Origin: Bdellovibrio bacteriovorus W
GTDB lineage: Bacteria > Bdellovibrionota > Bdellovibrionia > Bdellovibrionales > Bdellovibrionaceae
DNA length: 64,000 nt
Assembly: GCA_000525675.1 (NCBI GenBank)
Contig: CP002190.1
Span: forward strand, 62,001-126,000
Direction: 5' to 3'
Positions 45,208-54,584 of the stretch are shown one piece after another. The position numbers and the translations under genes are program-made. Under the pieces are notes generated by a model. That model was not told where the DNA came from, searched no databases, and saw nothing but the letters and a program-made list of their open reading frames with translations. Numbering within the stretch: the stretch's first letter is position 1; each line of letters starts with the position of its first letter.

Positions 45208-46725
45208 ATGGCGAACTTCAATTTTGAAATGAAGTATAAAGGTGACTTTATTGCGGGAAAATTTGTTCCCGTTACCAAGCCAGATGGTGAATTTAGAGAT
45301 ATTAGCCCCTCAGATATTTTAGATCATGTGATGACGGTGCCGTTTAAGCATGAGCACATTGATGAAGCTTGTGTGGCGGCGAAGAAAGCCTATCCAGCGT
45401 GGGCGCGTTTATCCATGGATGAAAGAAAGAAATATCTTTTTAAGTTGAAAGAAGTTTACAATGCCAATGCCGATCAGATGGCAGAAGTGATTGCGCGAGA
45501 TACAGGGAAGCCTCTTTGGGAAGCAATGACCGAAGCAAAGGCATTAGCTGCAAAGATTGATATTACTTTGAATCACTCGCTGAAGTTGATCGCCGAAGAA
45601 AGAGTTGAAAACGCTCTTCCTGAAGTTGAGGGAGTGATTCGCTATCGCTCTCGTGGCGTGATGGCAGTCGTGGGACCATTTAATTTTCCGGCGCACTTAC
45701 CAAACGGTCATATTATCCCTGCATTGATTGCCGGGAATACGGTTGTCTTTAAACCCTCTGAGCAAACACCAGCTGTAGGTCAGTTCATGGCAGAGCTTTT
45801 TGAAAAAGCGGAGTTTCCAGAAGGTGTCTTTAACTTAGTTCAAGGTGATGGAGCAGCTGGTGGGAGATTGGTTGCCCATGAGTTGGTAGATGGAATTCTC
45901 TTTACTGGATCCTATGAAGTCGGCTTAAAAATCAAACAAGAGACAATGACTCATTACTGGAAGCTTCTAGCTCTAGAAATGGGTGGAAAAAACGCAACGA
46001 TTGTTTGGGAAGATGCAGATTTAGACAAAGCAGTTTACGAGAGTCTTGTGGGTTCTTATATGACTGCTGGTCAGAGATGTTCGTGCACAAGCCGTATTAT
46101 CTTACATCCAAAAATCGCAGATCAGTTTATGGATCGCTTTTATAAGGCCGCTAAACAACTGACGATCGGTCATTGGACGGAAAACACTTTTATGGGGCCT
46201 CTTATTAACGAAGCGGCTGTTGAAAAGTACATTCGCTTCCAAGAGATTGCCAATCGCGAGAACTGTGAAAGTTTGATGCGTGGAAAGCTTTTAGATTTAA
46301 AACATAAAGGTTTCTATGTAACTCCAAGTATCCACTTGGTGAATAAATTTGATCCAAAGTCTGTCTATCAGAAGAGCGAAATCTTCGGTCCTAACGTTGC
46401 GGTTTACACAACAGATGACTGGAATCACGCAATGGAGATTGTGAACTCTGCGGGTTATGGCTTAGTGATGGCATTGTTTTCTAAAAATGAAGAGCTTTAT
46501 AAGGACGCTCTTTTCCAGGCAAGAGTGGGTCTTTTGAACTGGAATAGAACGACGAATGGATCTAGCTCTAAGCTTCCATTTGGTGGCTTTGGAAAGTCTG
46601 GAAACGATCGCCCTTCGGCTCACTTTGCTATTCAGTATTGTACAATGCCTGTTGCAAGTCTTGAGGACTTTACGGGATTTGATGCTTCCAAGGTATTGCC
46701 TGGAATGAATTTGGGTAAAGCATAA
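45208..46725 (+). CDS. astD: Succinylglutamate semialdehyde dehydrogenase
   Basis: AstD oxidises N-succinylglutamate semialdehyde to N-succinylglutamate with NAD. The 505-residue protein is an aldehyde dehydrogenase: the NAD-binding GSYEVGLKI (GxxxxG type), the general base region LALEMGGKNATIVWEDADLD, and the catalytic cysteine in TAGQRCSCTSRI. FNFPAHLPNGH is typical of AstD. The start of mltG overlaps the stop by one base. Confidence 0.93.
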   Translation: MANFNFEMKYKGDFIAGKFVPVTKPDGEFRDISPSDILDHVMTVPFKHEHIDEACVAAKKAYPAWARLSMDERKKYLFKLKEVYNANADQMAEVIARDTGKPLWEAMTEAKALAAKIDITLNHSLKLIAEERVENALPEVEGVIRYRSRGVMAVVGPFNFPAHLPNGHIIPALIAGNTVVFKPSEQTPAVGQFMAELFEKAEFPEGVFNLVQGDGAAGGRLVAHELVDGILFTGSYEVGLKIKQETMTHYWKLLALEMGGKNATIVWEDADLDKAVYESLVGSYMTAGQRCSCTSRIILHPKIADQFMDRFYKAAKQLTIGHWTENTFMGPLINEAAVEKYIRFQEIANRENCESLMRGKLLDLKHKGFYVTPSIHLVNKFDPKSVYQKSEIFGPNVAVYTTDDWNHAMEIVNSAGYGLVMALFSKNEELYKDALFQARVGLLNWNRTTNGSSSKLPFGGFGKSGNDRPSAHFAIQYCTMPVASLEDFTGFDASKVLPGMNLGKA

Positions 46726-47816
46726 TGAAAAAAGTTGCTCTGGTGACTTCGTTAGCAGTGGTCTTTTTGATCGCTGTTATCGGGGGAACGATTTCTTTTG
46801 TTGGTTGGGATTTTTTAAGCAAACCTGCGAGCACTCTAGCTCCGCAGGAAATTGTCTATGAGGTTTCTCTAGGCAAAGGATTTAATTCCATTGCTAGTGA
46901 TCTTGAAGACAAGGGGATCATTCGCAGTAGCCAGTTGTTTTCTCTTTATGCCCGCATTATCGGAGAAAGATCTAAGATCAAGGTGGGAGAATATTTATTC
47001 CGCTCTGATATGAAGCCGCGCGATGTTTTGGATGTTTTAACTTCAGGAAAGAGCATCGCAAGAAGCTTTACGGTGAGTGAGGGGTTGAGTATCTATGAGA
47101 TCTCAGATCTCTATGAGAGACAGGGCTTCGGCCGCGCATCCGAATTTATGCGTTTAGTGAAAGACAAAGAATTTATTCAGAGTTTACTAAAGGAAAGTCA
47201 TGACAGTCTTGAGGGATATTTGTTTCCTGAGACTTATATGCTTACTAAATATACGGACACAAAAGCGCTTATCACGAATATGGTGAAGCGATTTTTACAC
47301 GTGTATGAAAGTAATATCCCATCCAATGCACTTCCTGGGTGGACTCGTCATCAGATCGTGACACTAGCTAGTATTATTGAAAAAGAAACAGGTGCTCCCG
47401 AAGAGCGTCCAATTATCTCTTCGGTTTTTCATAATAGATTGCAAAAGAAGATGCGCTTACAGACAGATCCTACTGTTATCTACGGAAAGGCTGATCTAAC
47501 TGGCAAGATTGTTATTAGCATCAGTCGTAAGGACCTTACGACACCGACGCGCTATAATACTTATACGAACTTTGGATTGCCTCCGGGACCGATTGCAAAT
47601 CCTGGTAAAGAAGCTCTTTTGGCAGTGATTAAGCCTGACACAACTCCGTATCTATTTTTTGTTAGTCAGAATGACGGAACTCATATCTTTTCTGAAACCT
47701 ATAAGGCCCATCACGAAGCCGTTAAGAAGTTTCAATTAGATGCAAAAGCGCGAGAGGGAAAGTCTTGGCGTGATTTGCAAAAACGCAATCAGCCAGCAGT
47801 GGGTCAGGGAACGTAG
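46725..47816 (+). CDS. mltG: Endolytic peptidoglycan transglycosylase MltG (YceG)
   Basis: MltG cuts nascent glycan strands and sets their length, at the inner membrane. The 363-residue protein has one N-terminal membrane helix (about 7-28) and the YceG domain: PTVIYGKADL, NTYTNFGLPPGPIANPG and the catalytic glutamate region SIIEKETGAPEERP. It is the last gene of the ast operon, overlapping astD by one base. The last 13 bases overlap the convergent gene. Confidence 0.94.
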   Translation: MKKVALVTSLAVVFLIAVIGGTISFVGWDFLSKPASTLAPQEIVYEVSLGKGFNSIASDLEDKGIIRSSQLFSLYARIIGERSKIKVGEYLFRSDMKPRDVLDVLTSGKSIARSFTVSEGLSIYEISDLYERQGFGRASEFMRLVKDKEFIQSLLKESHDSLEGYLFPETYMLTKYTDTKALITNMVKRFLHVYESNIPSNALPGWTRHQIVTLASIIEKETGAPEERPIISSVFHNRLQKKMRLQTDPTVIYGKADLTGKIVISISRKDLTTPTRYNTYTNFGLPPGPIANPGKEALLAVIKPDTTPYLFFVSQNDGTHIFSETYKAHHEAVKKFQLDAKAREGKSWRDLQKRNQPAVGQGT

Positions 47817-48295
47817 TTATCAGGCGCATTCATTCTATCGAAAGAATTTGAATTGGCATTGTATTCAAAAATATTCAAACGTGGCACCATTTGATCATCA
47901 TAGGTGGGGGCCACGATCTCCATCACACCATTTTTATCAATATCTGTGAGTGAAAGATTCGTTGCATTCCCTTGGACCTCTAAATAGGCATCCTTCGAGT
48001 TGAAGAGCGGGATTTTTGCGAAGGGCTCTAGGGTATCATCTTCACTGTGTTTGAAAATTTCTAAAGTAATTTCGTCACCAGATTTAATTTTTAAAATAGT
48101 GAGTTTGGGGCCATCAGCGGAAAGAGTGCCCGTGATTTTCGCAAGAACCTGCCTATGAGAACTCGAAAAAGCATCTTTTACAGAGTTGCGTAGCTGTGGG
48201 ATTGCAGCGATCACAATAAAGGCTAGCGCCATTAAAAATAGCGTCGCTATTAATAAAATTTCTTTAGATTTCATCTTGTCAGCATTTGAACTCAT
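47804..48295 (-). CDS. Membrane-anchored protein with an FG-GAP-like segment
   Basis: The 163-residue protein has one N-terminal hydrophobic segment (about 12-31). The C-terminal half contains LTDIDKNGVMEIVAPTYDDQ, a DxDxNG-type calcium-binding beta-repeat motif as in FG-GAP/VCBS proteins. The rest is beta-rich. Function is unknown. Confidence 0.5.
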   Translation of the reverse strand: MSSNADKMKSKEILLIATLFLMALAFIVIAAIPQLRNSVKDAFSSSHRQVLAKITGTLSADGPKLTILKIKSGDEITLEIFKHSEDDTLEPFAKIPLFNSKDAYLEVQGNATNLSLTDIDKNGVMEIVAPTYDDQMVPRLNIFEYNANSNSFDRMNAPDNYVP

Positions 48296-48403
48296 AGTAA
48301 GGCATAGTCTGCCATAAAAGGTTTGAATGCAAAACAGGAAAAGTCTTATGATTGCCTCAAGGCGAAGTCTAGTCAGGGAAGAAATTTTTAGAGAGGACTA
48401 AGA

Positions 48404-49012
48404 ATGGACAAAGAAGGTTTTTATAAACTTTTAGAAGCTCGTAAATCAATTCGTAAATACAAAAAAGATCCAGTTCCTCGCGATGTTATTGAGCGAATTT
48501 TGATGGCGGGGATGCAAGCACCCTCAGGTAAGAATCGTCAAAATTGGCGTTTCTTTGTTGTGACTGGAGAAAAACGCGATGAGTACCTTTCTTATTCACA
48601 AAAATCTTGGTTGGGCATTAAGGACATTCTGTCACAAAAACTAAAGCCTTCGCTTTATGAATTTACGGAGAGATTCTTTTACACCCTTGGCGATGCGCCC
48701 GTGATTATCTTTGCCTATTCCCACAATGACAGTGAGGAGCGCTATCACACGAGTATTGGCTCTGTGTATATGGCTGTGGAAAACATGAATCTTGCGTGTT
48801 TAGTGGAAGGATTAGGCTCTTGCACTATGGGAGCTCCACTAGAGATCAAAGGCGAAGTCGATGCGTTCTTGGGAGTGGATAAACTGCCTGAGTACCAAAG
48901 GGGAGAACTGGAGCTTTTGTGTGCCATGGTTTGCGGATATCCTGACCATGAACCCCCAAAAGCGCCTCGCCAGCTAGAAGGTCGAGTGCACTGGTTAAGT
49001 CAGATCGAATAG
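48404..49012 (+). CDS. Nitroreductase-family flavoprotein
   Basis: FMN-dependent NAD(P)H oxidoreductase of 202 residues. The N-terminal RKSIRKYKKDPVPRDVIERI with APSGKNRQNWRFFVV is the FMN-binding region; GSCTMGAPLEIK follows in the C-terminal half. Members reduce nitroaromatics, quinones or flavins; the substrate here is unknown. A 10-residue insertion-like segment (ILSQKLKPSLYEFTERFFYT) sits in the middle. No operon partner is evident. Confidence 0.88.
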   Translation: MDKEGFYKLLEARKSIRKYKKDPVPRDVIERILMAGMQAPSGKNRQNWRFFVVTGEKRDEYLSYSQKSWLGIKDILSQKLKPSLYEFTERFFYTLGDAPVIIFAYSHNDSEERYHTSIGSVYMAVENMNLACLVEGLGSCTMGAPLEIKGEVDAFLGVDKLPEYQRGELELLCAMVCGYPDHEPPKAPRQLEGRVHWLSQIE

Positions 49013-49104
49013 GTTCGTTTTTAGCCAGGTAACCCCATGAAATAACGTCAGATTTTTAAAGAATTATACCTTTTTAAGGCTTCTTTTGTTATATCCCTCG
49101 GAGT

Positions 49105-50118
49105 ATGACGCCAACTGAAGCCTTAAAAAAGAATCCTTTCGTTCTAGCCCCTATGGCTGCCATCACGGATCACGCATTTAGAACTTTCATGAAAAGATTA
49201 GATGCGAGTGTGGTGATCACTGAACTCGTCAGTGCTACCGGAATCGACTACAAGTCTGAAAAGACATTGAAATTGATGGGCTTTGATGAAGTTCAAAGAC
49301 CTATTGGTATTCAGTTATTTGGTGAAGATCCAGAGACGATCGCAAGGGCTGCCGTGTTTGCGCAAGAAAGTGGCTGTGACTTTGTAGATTTGAACTTTGG
49401 TTGTCCAGTTCCAAAGGTCGTCAAAAAGGGAGCGGGCTCAGCGATGATGAAGGACCCAGCGGGAATGCGCAAGGTCTTATCGACTGTAAAATCAGCACTC
49501 AAAATTCCTCTCACGATCAAGATTCGTACGGGCTGGGATGCTACTTCTCGCAATGCCATTGAAATCTGCAATATCGCTCACGACGAGGGAATCGAATGGG
49601 TAGCTATCCACGGGCGCACTCGAGCACAGGGTTACTCGGGTTTGGCAGACTGGGAATTTATCGCTGATGTAAAGGCAAAGACGAAAATTCCTATTATCGG
49701 AAATGGTGATATTTTATCTCCGCGACAAGCCAACTTACGACTTCAACAGTCTGGTTGTGACGGGGTTATGATTGGTAGAGGTTGCCTAAAGAATCCATAC
49801 ATTTTTATGGACGCCCTTTCTATGTGGAAAGGGGAGCCTCGTAAAGAAATGCGACGTGACTTTGTAAAGCTCTTTGGAGATCTTAAAACAGAAGTTGAAT
49901 TGCATAATGAAGAGCGTATTGTGGGTATCCAGCTGAGAAAGTTTGCAGCATGGTTCTCAACAGGTTATCCTGGGGCAGCTCAATTCAGAAAAGACCTTTT
50001 TCAATCAAAAACGAACGAAGAAGTTATGGCCTTGGCCCTAGAATTCTTTACGAGTATCGGTGAAATTGAACAGGCTGATACAAGCCATGAAGACTTCCTT
50101 ATGGGTGGTCATGGTTAG
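49105..50118 (+). CDS. dusB: tRNA-dihydrouridine synthase (DusB-type)
   Basis: The FMN enzyme reduces uridine in the tRNA D arm. The 337-residue protein has APMAAITDHAFRTF at the N-terminus, the catalytic cysteine in VDLNFGCPVPKVVKKGAGSA, the IKIRTGWD segment, and VAIHGRTRAQGYSG and GNGDILSPRQA of the FMN-phosphate region. The C-terminal helical domain is normal. A 60-base gap precedes typA. Confidence 0.95.
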   Translation: MTPTEALKKNPFVLAPMAAITDHAFRTFMKRLDASVVITELVSATGIDYKSEKTLKLMGFDEVQRPIGIQLFGEDPETIARAAVFAQESGCDFVDLNFGCPVPKVVKKGAGSAMMKDPAGMRKVLSTVKSALKIPLTIKIRTGWDATSRNAIEICNIAHDEGIEWVAIHGRTRAQGYSGLADWEFIADVKAKTKIPIIGNGDILSPRQANLRLQQSGCDGVMIGRGCLKNPYIFMDALSMWKGEPRKEMRRDFVKLFGDLKTEVELHNEERIVGIQLRKFAAWFSTGYPGAAQFRKDLFQSKTNEEVMALALEFFTSIGEIEQADTSHEDFLMGGHG

Positions 50119-50200
50119 TAATTTTGTTTGTTAGAAATAACGAGCAGTTGATTTTTTATTTTTATAATTTAAGCGAAGAGCGCAACACAAAAGGGAATAT

Positions 50201-52018
50201 ATGATCCACGATCCAAAGAAAATTAGAAACATTGCTATCATAGCTCACGTTGACCACGGTAAGACCACTCTTGTCGACCAACTGATCAAAAAAGCGGGAA
50301 GCTTCCGCGACAATGAACAAGTTGAAGACAGAATGATGGACTCTATGGATCTGGAAAGAGAGCGCGGTATTACAATCGCGGCAAAGAACGCTTCTTTCAT
50401 GTACAAAGATATTAAAGTAAATATCGTAGATACTCCGGGCCATAGTGACTTCGGTGGCGAAGTTGAGCGTGTATTGAACATGGTTGATGGTTGTATTCTT
50501 CTATGTGACTCTTCTGAGGGTCCACTTCCGCAAACTCGCTTCGTTCTTAAAAAGGCACTTGAAAACAATAAGAAAGTTATTGTTTGTATCAATAAAATTG
50601 ACCGTCCAGACGCGCGTATTCAAGAAGTTCATAACGAACTTTTCGATCTGTTCATCGATTTAGATGCAAGTGAAGAGCAATGTGACTTCACGACAATCTA
50701 CACTGTTGCGCGTGACGGTATGGCAACATTAGATCCGGCAGTAAATACTGGTTCTTTAGAAGTTCTTTATGAAACAATTGTGAATCAGTTTCCAGCTCCA
50801 GAAATTGAAGAAAACCATCCTCTTCAAGTTATGGTTTCAAATATTTCCTACAATGATTACGTAGGTCGTTTGGCAATCGGTAGAATCAAAGCTGGTTCTA
50901 TTAAAGTGGGTGATGACGTTCTTTGTGTTCAAGCTAATGGACAGAAGAAGGTAAAAGTATCAGCTCTTTTCCAATACAAAGTGAACTCTCAAGTTCCGGC
51001 AGATATTGTTGGGGCGGGTGACATCGTAGTTATCGCAGGTATGGAAGACTTCACGATCGGCGACACTATCACGTCAGCAACAGATCCACGTCCTCTAGCA
51101 AGACTTGCTATCGAAGAGCCGACAGTAGGGATGTTGTTCTCTGTGAACAACGGTCCATTCGCTGGCTTAGATGGAAAGAACGTTACTTCTCGTAAGATTT
51201 TCGAAAGACTTGAGAGAGAACTTTTATACAACGTTGCTATTCGCGTAGAAAAAACAAACAGCACGGATTCTTTCAAAGTTATCGGTCGTGGAGAGCTTCA
51301 ATTGGGTGTTCTTATTGAGCAAATGCGCCGTGAAAACTTTGAGCTTTTAGTTTCTAAGCCGTCGGTTGTTTTCAAAGAAGAAAATGGCAAGAAGCTTGAG
51401 CCTATGGAAATGGCAGTTATCGACATCGAAGATCAGTACGTTGGCGCAGTGACCGAGAAGTTAGGCCGTCGTAAAGGTGTGATGATGAATATGGTTCAGA
51501 AAGGTTCTGGCCGTACTCGTTTAGAGTTCCGTATTCCTTCACGTGGTTTGATCGGTTACAGATCTGACTTCATGACTGACACTCGCGGTACAGGTCTTTT
51601 GAATACGCAATTTGACGGTTGGGATGATTACCGTGGTGAGATCGAACATCGTCTAAATGGTGCGATGATTTCTGATCGTAAAGGTATGGCAACAGCTTAC
51701 GCGATCTGGAATCTTCAAGAGCGTGGTATCATGATGGTTGAACACGGTGATGACGTTTACGAAGGTATGATCGTGGGCGAGCATGCTAAAGAAAACGATC
51801 TTGAAGTGAACATTACGCGTGAGAAGAAATTATCAAACGTTCGTGCATCTGGTTCTGACGAAGCTATTCGTTTAGTTCCGGTTAAAAAGATGACTCTTGA
51901 GAAGGCTATGGAGTGGATTAAAGACTCTGAGCTTATCGAGGTGACTCCTAAGCATATTCGTTTGCGTGTTAAAGAACTTGATCCACACAAACGTGCAAGA
52001 GCAGCTAAAGAATCATGA
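50201..52018 (+). CDS. typA: Ribosome-associated GTPase TypA/BipA
   Basis: TypA is a translational GTPase with roles in ribosome assembly and stress. The 605-residue length is standard. G1 AHVDHGKTTL, switch I with RGITIAAKNASF, G3 VDTPGHSDFGGE and G4 NKIDRPDAR are intact. The C-terminal TypA-specific domain has RGTGLLNTQFDG and the KKMTLEKAMEWI segment. The stop overlaps the following ABC ATPase start by 4 bases (ATGA). Confidence 0.97.
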   Translation: MIHDPKKIRNIAIIAHVDHGKTTLVDQLIKKAGSFRDNEQVEDRMMDSMDLERERGITIAAKNASFMYKDIKVNIVDTPGHSDFGGEVERVLNMVDGCILLCDSSEGPLPQTRFVLKKALENNKKVIVCINKIDRPDARIQEVHNELFDLFIDLDASEEQCDFTTIYTVARDGMATLDPAVNTGSLEVLYETIVNQFPAPEIEENHPLQVMVSNISYNDYVGRLAIGRIKAGSIKVGDDVLCVQANGQKKVKVSALFQYKVNSQVPADIVGAGDIVVIAGMEDFTIGDTITSATDPRPLARLAIEEPTVGMLFSVNNGPFAGLDGKNVTSRKIFERLERELLYNVAIRVEKTNSTDSFKVIGRGELQLGVLIEQMRRENFELLVSKPSVVFKEENGKKLEPMEMAVIDIEDQYVGAVTEKLGRRKGVMMNMVQKGSGRTRLEFRIPSRGLIGYRSDFMTDTRGTGLLNTQFDGWDDYRGEIEHRLNGAMISDRKGMATAYAIWNLQERGIMMVEHGDDVYEGMIVGEHAKENDLEVNITREKKLSNVRASGSDEAIRLVPVKKMTLEKAMEWIKDSELIEVTPKHIRLRVKELDPHKRARAAKES

Positions 52019-52941
52019 GTCAGACTGTTGCCATCGCTGCTAAGGATTTAACTAAGAAGTATGACGATAAGACAGTTGTCGATCGTCTTGGATTAGAGAT
52101 CTATAAAGGTGAGTGCTTCGGGATCTTGGGTCCCAATGGAGCTGGCAAATCGACGATCATGAAAATGATGTATTGCTCGGCGCTGATTTCCAGCGGCGAG
52201 CTCTACGTCCTCGGTCTCAACGCTAAAAAGAATTATCGCGAAATCAAATCTCGGATCGGCGTTGTGCCTCAAGAAGATGGGCTTGACCCAGACTTCACGG
52301 TTCTTGAGAACCTCCTTGTTTATTCAAAATTTCATCGTCTAGAAAAAGCAGAAGCTCGTTTAAAGTCCCAGGGGCTATTGCGCCTTATGAAATTAGAAGA
52401 GTATCAGGATCGCTCTGTTGAAACTTTGAGCGGCGGTATGAAACGCCGACTAGCGATTGCGCGCGGTCTTTTAAACTCTCCAGAGATTGTTTTTCTCGAT
52501 GAACCAACGACAGGTTTAGATCCGCAAGCGCGCATTTGGATCTGGGATTTCTTTAAAGAATTAAAAGCCTCTAAGAGCACAATTATTCTTACGACTCACT
52601 ATATGGAAGAAGCGGAGCAGATGTGTGACCGCGTTGCCATTATGGATCATGGTAAGATTCTTACAGTGGGAAAACCTAAAGATCTGATTCGCGAGCTGAT
52701 TGGAAAAGAAGTCGTTGAGTTTGATACGACGGCGGCAGATATGAATTATTATCTAGGGCGTCTTCGTTCCGAAGGTTTTTCTTATCAAGTTATAAATCAA
52801 ACTGTGAATGTGATGGTGAAAGAGCGACAGGAAAGTCGCCTAGTGATGGATCTTATTGCTAGTGATAAGATTTATATCCGTAAGCCAACACTAAACGACG
52901 TGTTCTTGAAGCTTGCTGGCTATCACTTGAGGGATGAATAG
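52015..52941 (+). CDS. ABC transporter ATP-binding protein (NodI/drug-exporter type)
   Basis: The 308-residue ATPase shows Walker A GPNGAGKST, the Q-loop PQEDGLDPDFTVLENL, signature LSGGMKRRLAIARGL, Walker B EIVFLDEPTTGLDPQ and the His switch ILTTHYMEEAEQ. The C-terminal ~80-residue domain is typical of DrrA/NodI exporters. It is directly followed by its permease. Substrate unknown, possibly a polyketide- or lipid-like molecule. Confidence 0.94.
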   Translation: MSQTVAIAAKDLTKKYDDKTVVDRLGLEIYKGECFGILGPNGAGKSTIMKMMYCSALISSGELYVLGLNAKKNYREIKSRIGVVPQEDGLDPDFTVLENLLVYSKFHRLEKAEARLKSQGLLRLMKLEEYQDRSVETLSGGMKRRLAIARGLLNSPEIVFLDEPTTGLDPQARIWIWDFFKELKASKSTIILTTHYMEEAEQMCDRVAIMDHGKILTVGKPKDLIRELIGKEVVEFDTTAADMNYYLGRLRSEGFSYQVINQTVNVMVKERQESRLVMDLIASDKIYIRKPTLNDVFLKLAGYHLRDE

Positions 52942-53730
52942 ATGAGACTTAAAAACTTCTTTTATATTCCTCGTGTAGACTCTGGGGCGTTTCAAGTTTG
53001 GTCACGCAACTATCTTTATTTTAAAAAAACTTGGATGGTATCTCTATTCTGGATCGTTCTAGAGCCAGTTTTTTATTTAGGAGCTATTGGTTTTGGCCTT
53101 GGCGCTTTTGTAAATAACATGGGATCTGTTTCTTACATCGAGTTTTTCTTCCCAGCGCTTTTAGCCACGACAGCAATGATGGTGGCTTTCTTCGAGGGAA
53201 CTTACGGCAACTATACAAAGTTAACCCATCAAAAAACCTACTCGACGATCATGCTTACACGCGTGGGTCCTGAGGAAATCATCGGTGGAGAACTTTTATG
53301 GGCAGCAAGTAAAGCTTTCTTTGGAGTTATCGGCGTCGTTATAGTCGCTTTCTTTTTTGGTTTAGTAGAGTCATATAAAATACTTCTGACCCTACCCATT
53401 TTGTTTCTCTTGTCTTTTTTGTTTTCGTGCATCGGAATGATTTTTACTTCTTATGCGAAAAACTACGACTCGTTCATCTATTCAACTTCAGGTTTGATTG
53501 TGCCTATGAGTCTTTTGTCGGGAACTTATTTCCCTCTTGAACAATTGCCAACGGGCTTGCAGTATTTGGCAATGCTTTTTCCTCTCACTCATGGAGTGGC
53601 GGCAGTGCGTGGCATTTTGCAAGATGGTAACCTTACAAATATTGGAATACATGTTGTAGTCTTAATGGCGATGACTTGGATTGCAGCGAGCGTTTCTTTT
53701 GCGCGTATTACGCGAAAACTTTTAAAATAA
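52942..53730 (+). CDS. ABC-2 type permease (NodJ-like)
   Basis: The 262-residue inner-membrane protein starts at ATG 52942, directly after the ATPase stop. It has six hydrophobic segments and the ABC-2 motif GLIVPMSLLSGTYFPLEQLP before helix 5. This is the permease half of the exporter. The spacing indicates coupled expression with the ATPase gene. Confidence 0.9.
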   Translation: MRLKNFFYIPRVDSGAFQVWSRNYLYFKKTWMVSLFWIVLEPVFYLGAIGFGLGAFVNNMGSVSYIEFFFPALLATTAMMVAFFEGTYGNYTKLTHQKTYSTIMLTRVGPEEIIGGELLWAASKAFFGVIGVVIVAFFFGLVESYKILLTLPILFLLSFLFSCIGMIFTSYAKNYDSFIYSTSGLIVPMSLLSGTYFPLEQLPTGLQYLAMLFPLTHGVAAVRGILQDGNLTNIGIHVVVLMAMTWIAASVSFARITRKLLK

Positions 53731-53751
53731 GTAATAAGGCGTCTCTTAAAT

Positions 53752-54579
53752 CTAGAGACGCAAATCCTCCTCTTCATCTTCAAACGAAGCAGGGGCGGAA
53801 TCATCTTGTCGAGAGGTCTCTTCAAGCCTCAAGAAATCATCAAAGCTAGGTTCAGGCCTGAAGAAATAAGACGCTTCATAAACGGCTTGCTCGTATTCGG
53901 CAGCGTTGATGCGATGATAGCGATACATATTATTAACAATGGTATTGAGTCGTTTGCGTGCAAAAGGAGTGAGTTCTTTTTGATAAAAAGAACTAGAATA
54001 CTTAACTGGGTTTGGAAGTACCAAAGTTAAGAAAGCACTTTCCACCACCGAAAGCTCCGAAGCACTCTTTTGGAAATAGTACTTTGCCGCGGCCTTTACT
54101 CCGAAAACATCTTTACCGAATTCAACCACGTTGAGGTAGCGCTCAAGAATTTCATCTTTACTCAAGGTGTTCTCGATTCGATAGGTAATTATCGCCTCAA
54201 GGGCTTTGCGAATAAAAGTTCGATCCTTGGTTAGGAACATATTCTTTGCAAGTTGTTGGGTGATCGTAGAGCCCCCGCGGCGGAACTTGCCATGCTTCCA
54301 ACCTTCGCGAGCGTTCTTTTCAATGGCTCCCCAGTCGAAGCCATGATGATCATAAAAGGAAGAGTCTTCTGTGAGGACGACGGATTTTTTAAGATGCTTT
54401 GAAATTTTATTCAGAGGCACATAGTTTTTAGAACCAGGGCAGAGCTCTACTTTATACATGCGGGTCGTTAAACATCCCTTGATCTTCTCGGAGCTTGGTA
54501 GCCAAGCCATAATCGAGACCACTGCGATTAGAAACACAGAGGCCACGCCAAGAAAGAAAAAAGCGATGTATTTTTTCAT
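53752..54579 (-). CDS. mtgA: Monofunctional peptidoglycan glycosyltransferase (MtgA-like, GT51)
   Basis: The enzyme polymerises lipid II into glycan strands. The 275-residue protein has an N-terminal membrane helix (about 4-27) and the GT51 motifs: EDSSFYDHHGFDWGAI (catalytic glutamate), RRGGSTITQQLAKNMFL, and RKALEAIITYRIENTLSKDE with ERYLNVVEFG. There is no transpeptidase domain. The C-terminal ~30 residues are acidic, an unusual tail. It lies close to the epimerase gene, 5 bases away. Confidence 0.92.
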   Translation of the reverse strand: MKKYIAFFFLGVASVFLIAVVSIMAWLPSSEKIKGCLTTRMYKVELCPGSKNYVPLNKISKHLKKSVVLTEDSSFYDHHGFDWGAIEKNAREGWKHGKFRRGGSTITQQLAKNMFLTKDRTFIRKALEAIITYRIENTLSKDEILERYLNVVEFGKDVFGVKAAAKYYFQKSASELSVVESAFLTLVLPNPVKYSSSFYQKELTPFARKRLNTIVNNMYRYHRINAAEYEQAVYEASYFFRPEPSFDDFLRLEETSRQDDSAPASFEDEEEDLRL

Positions 54580-54584
54580 AATAA

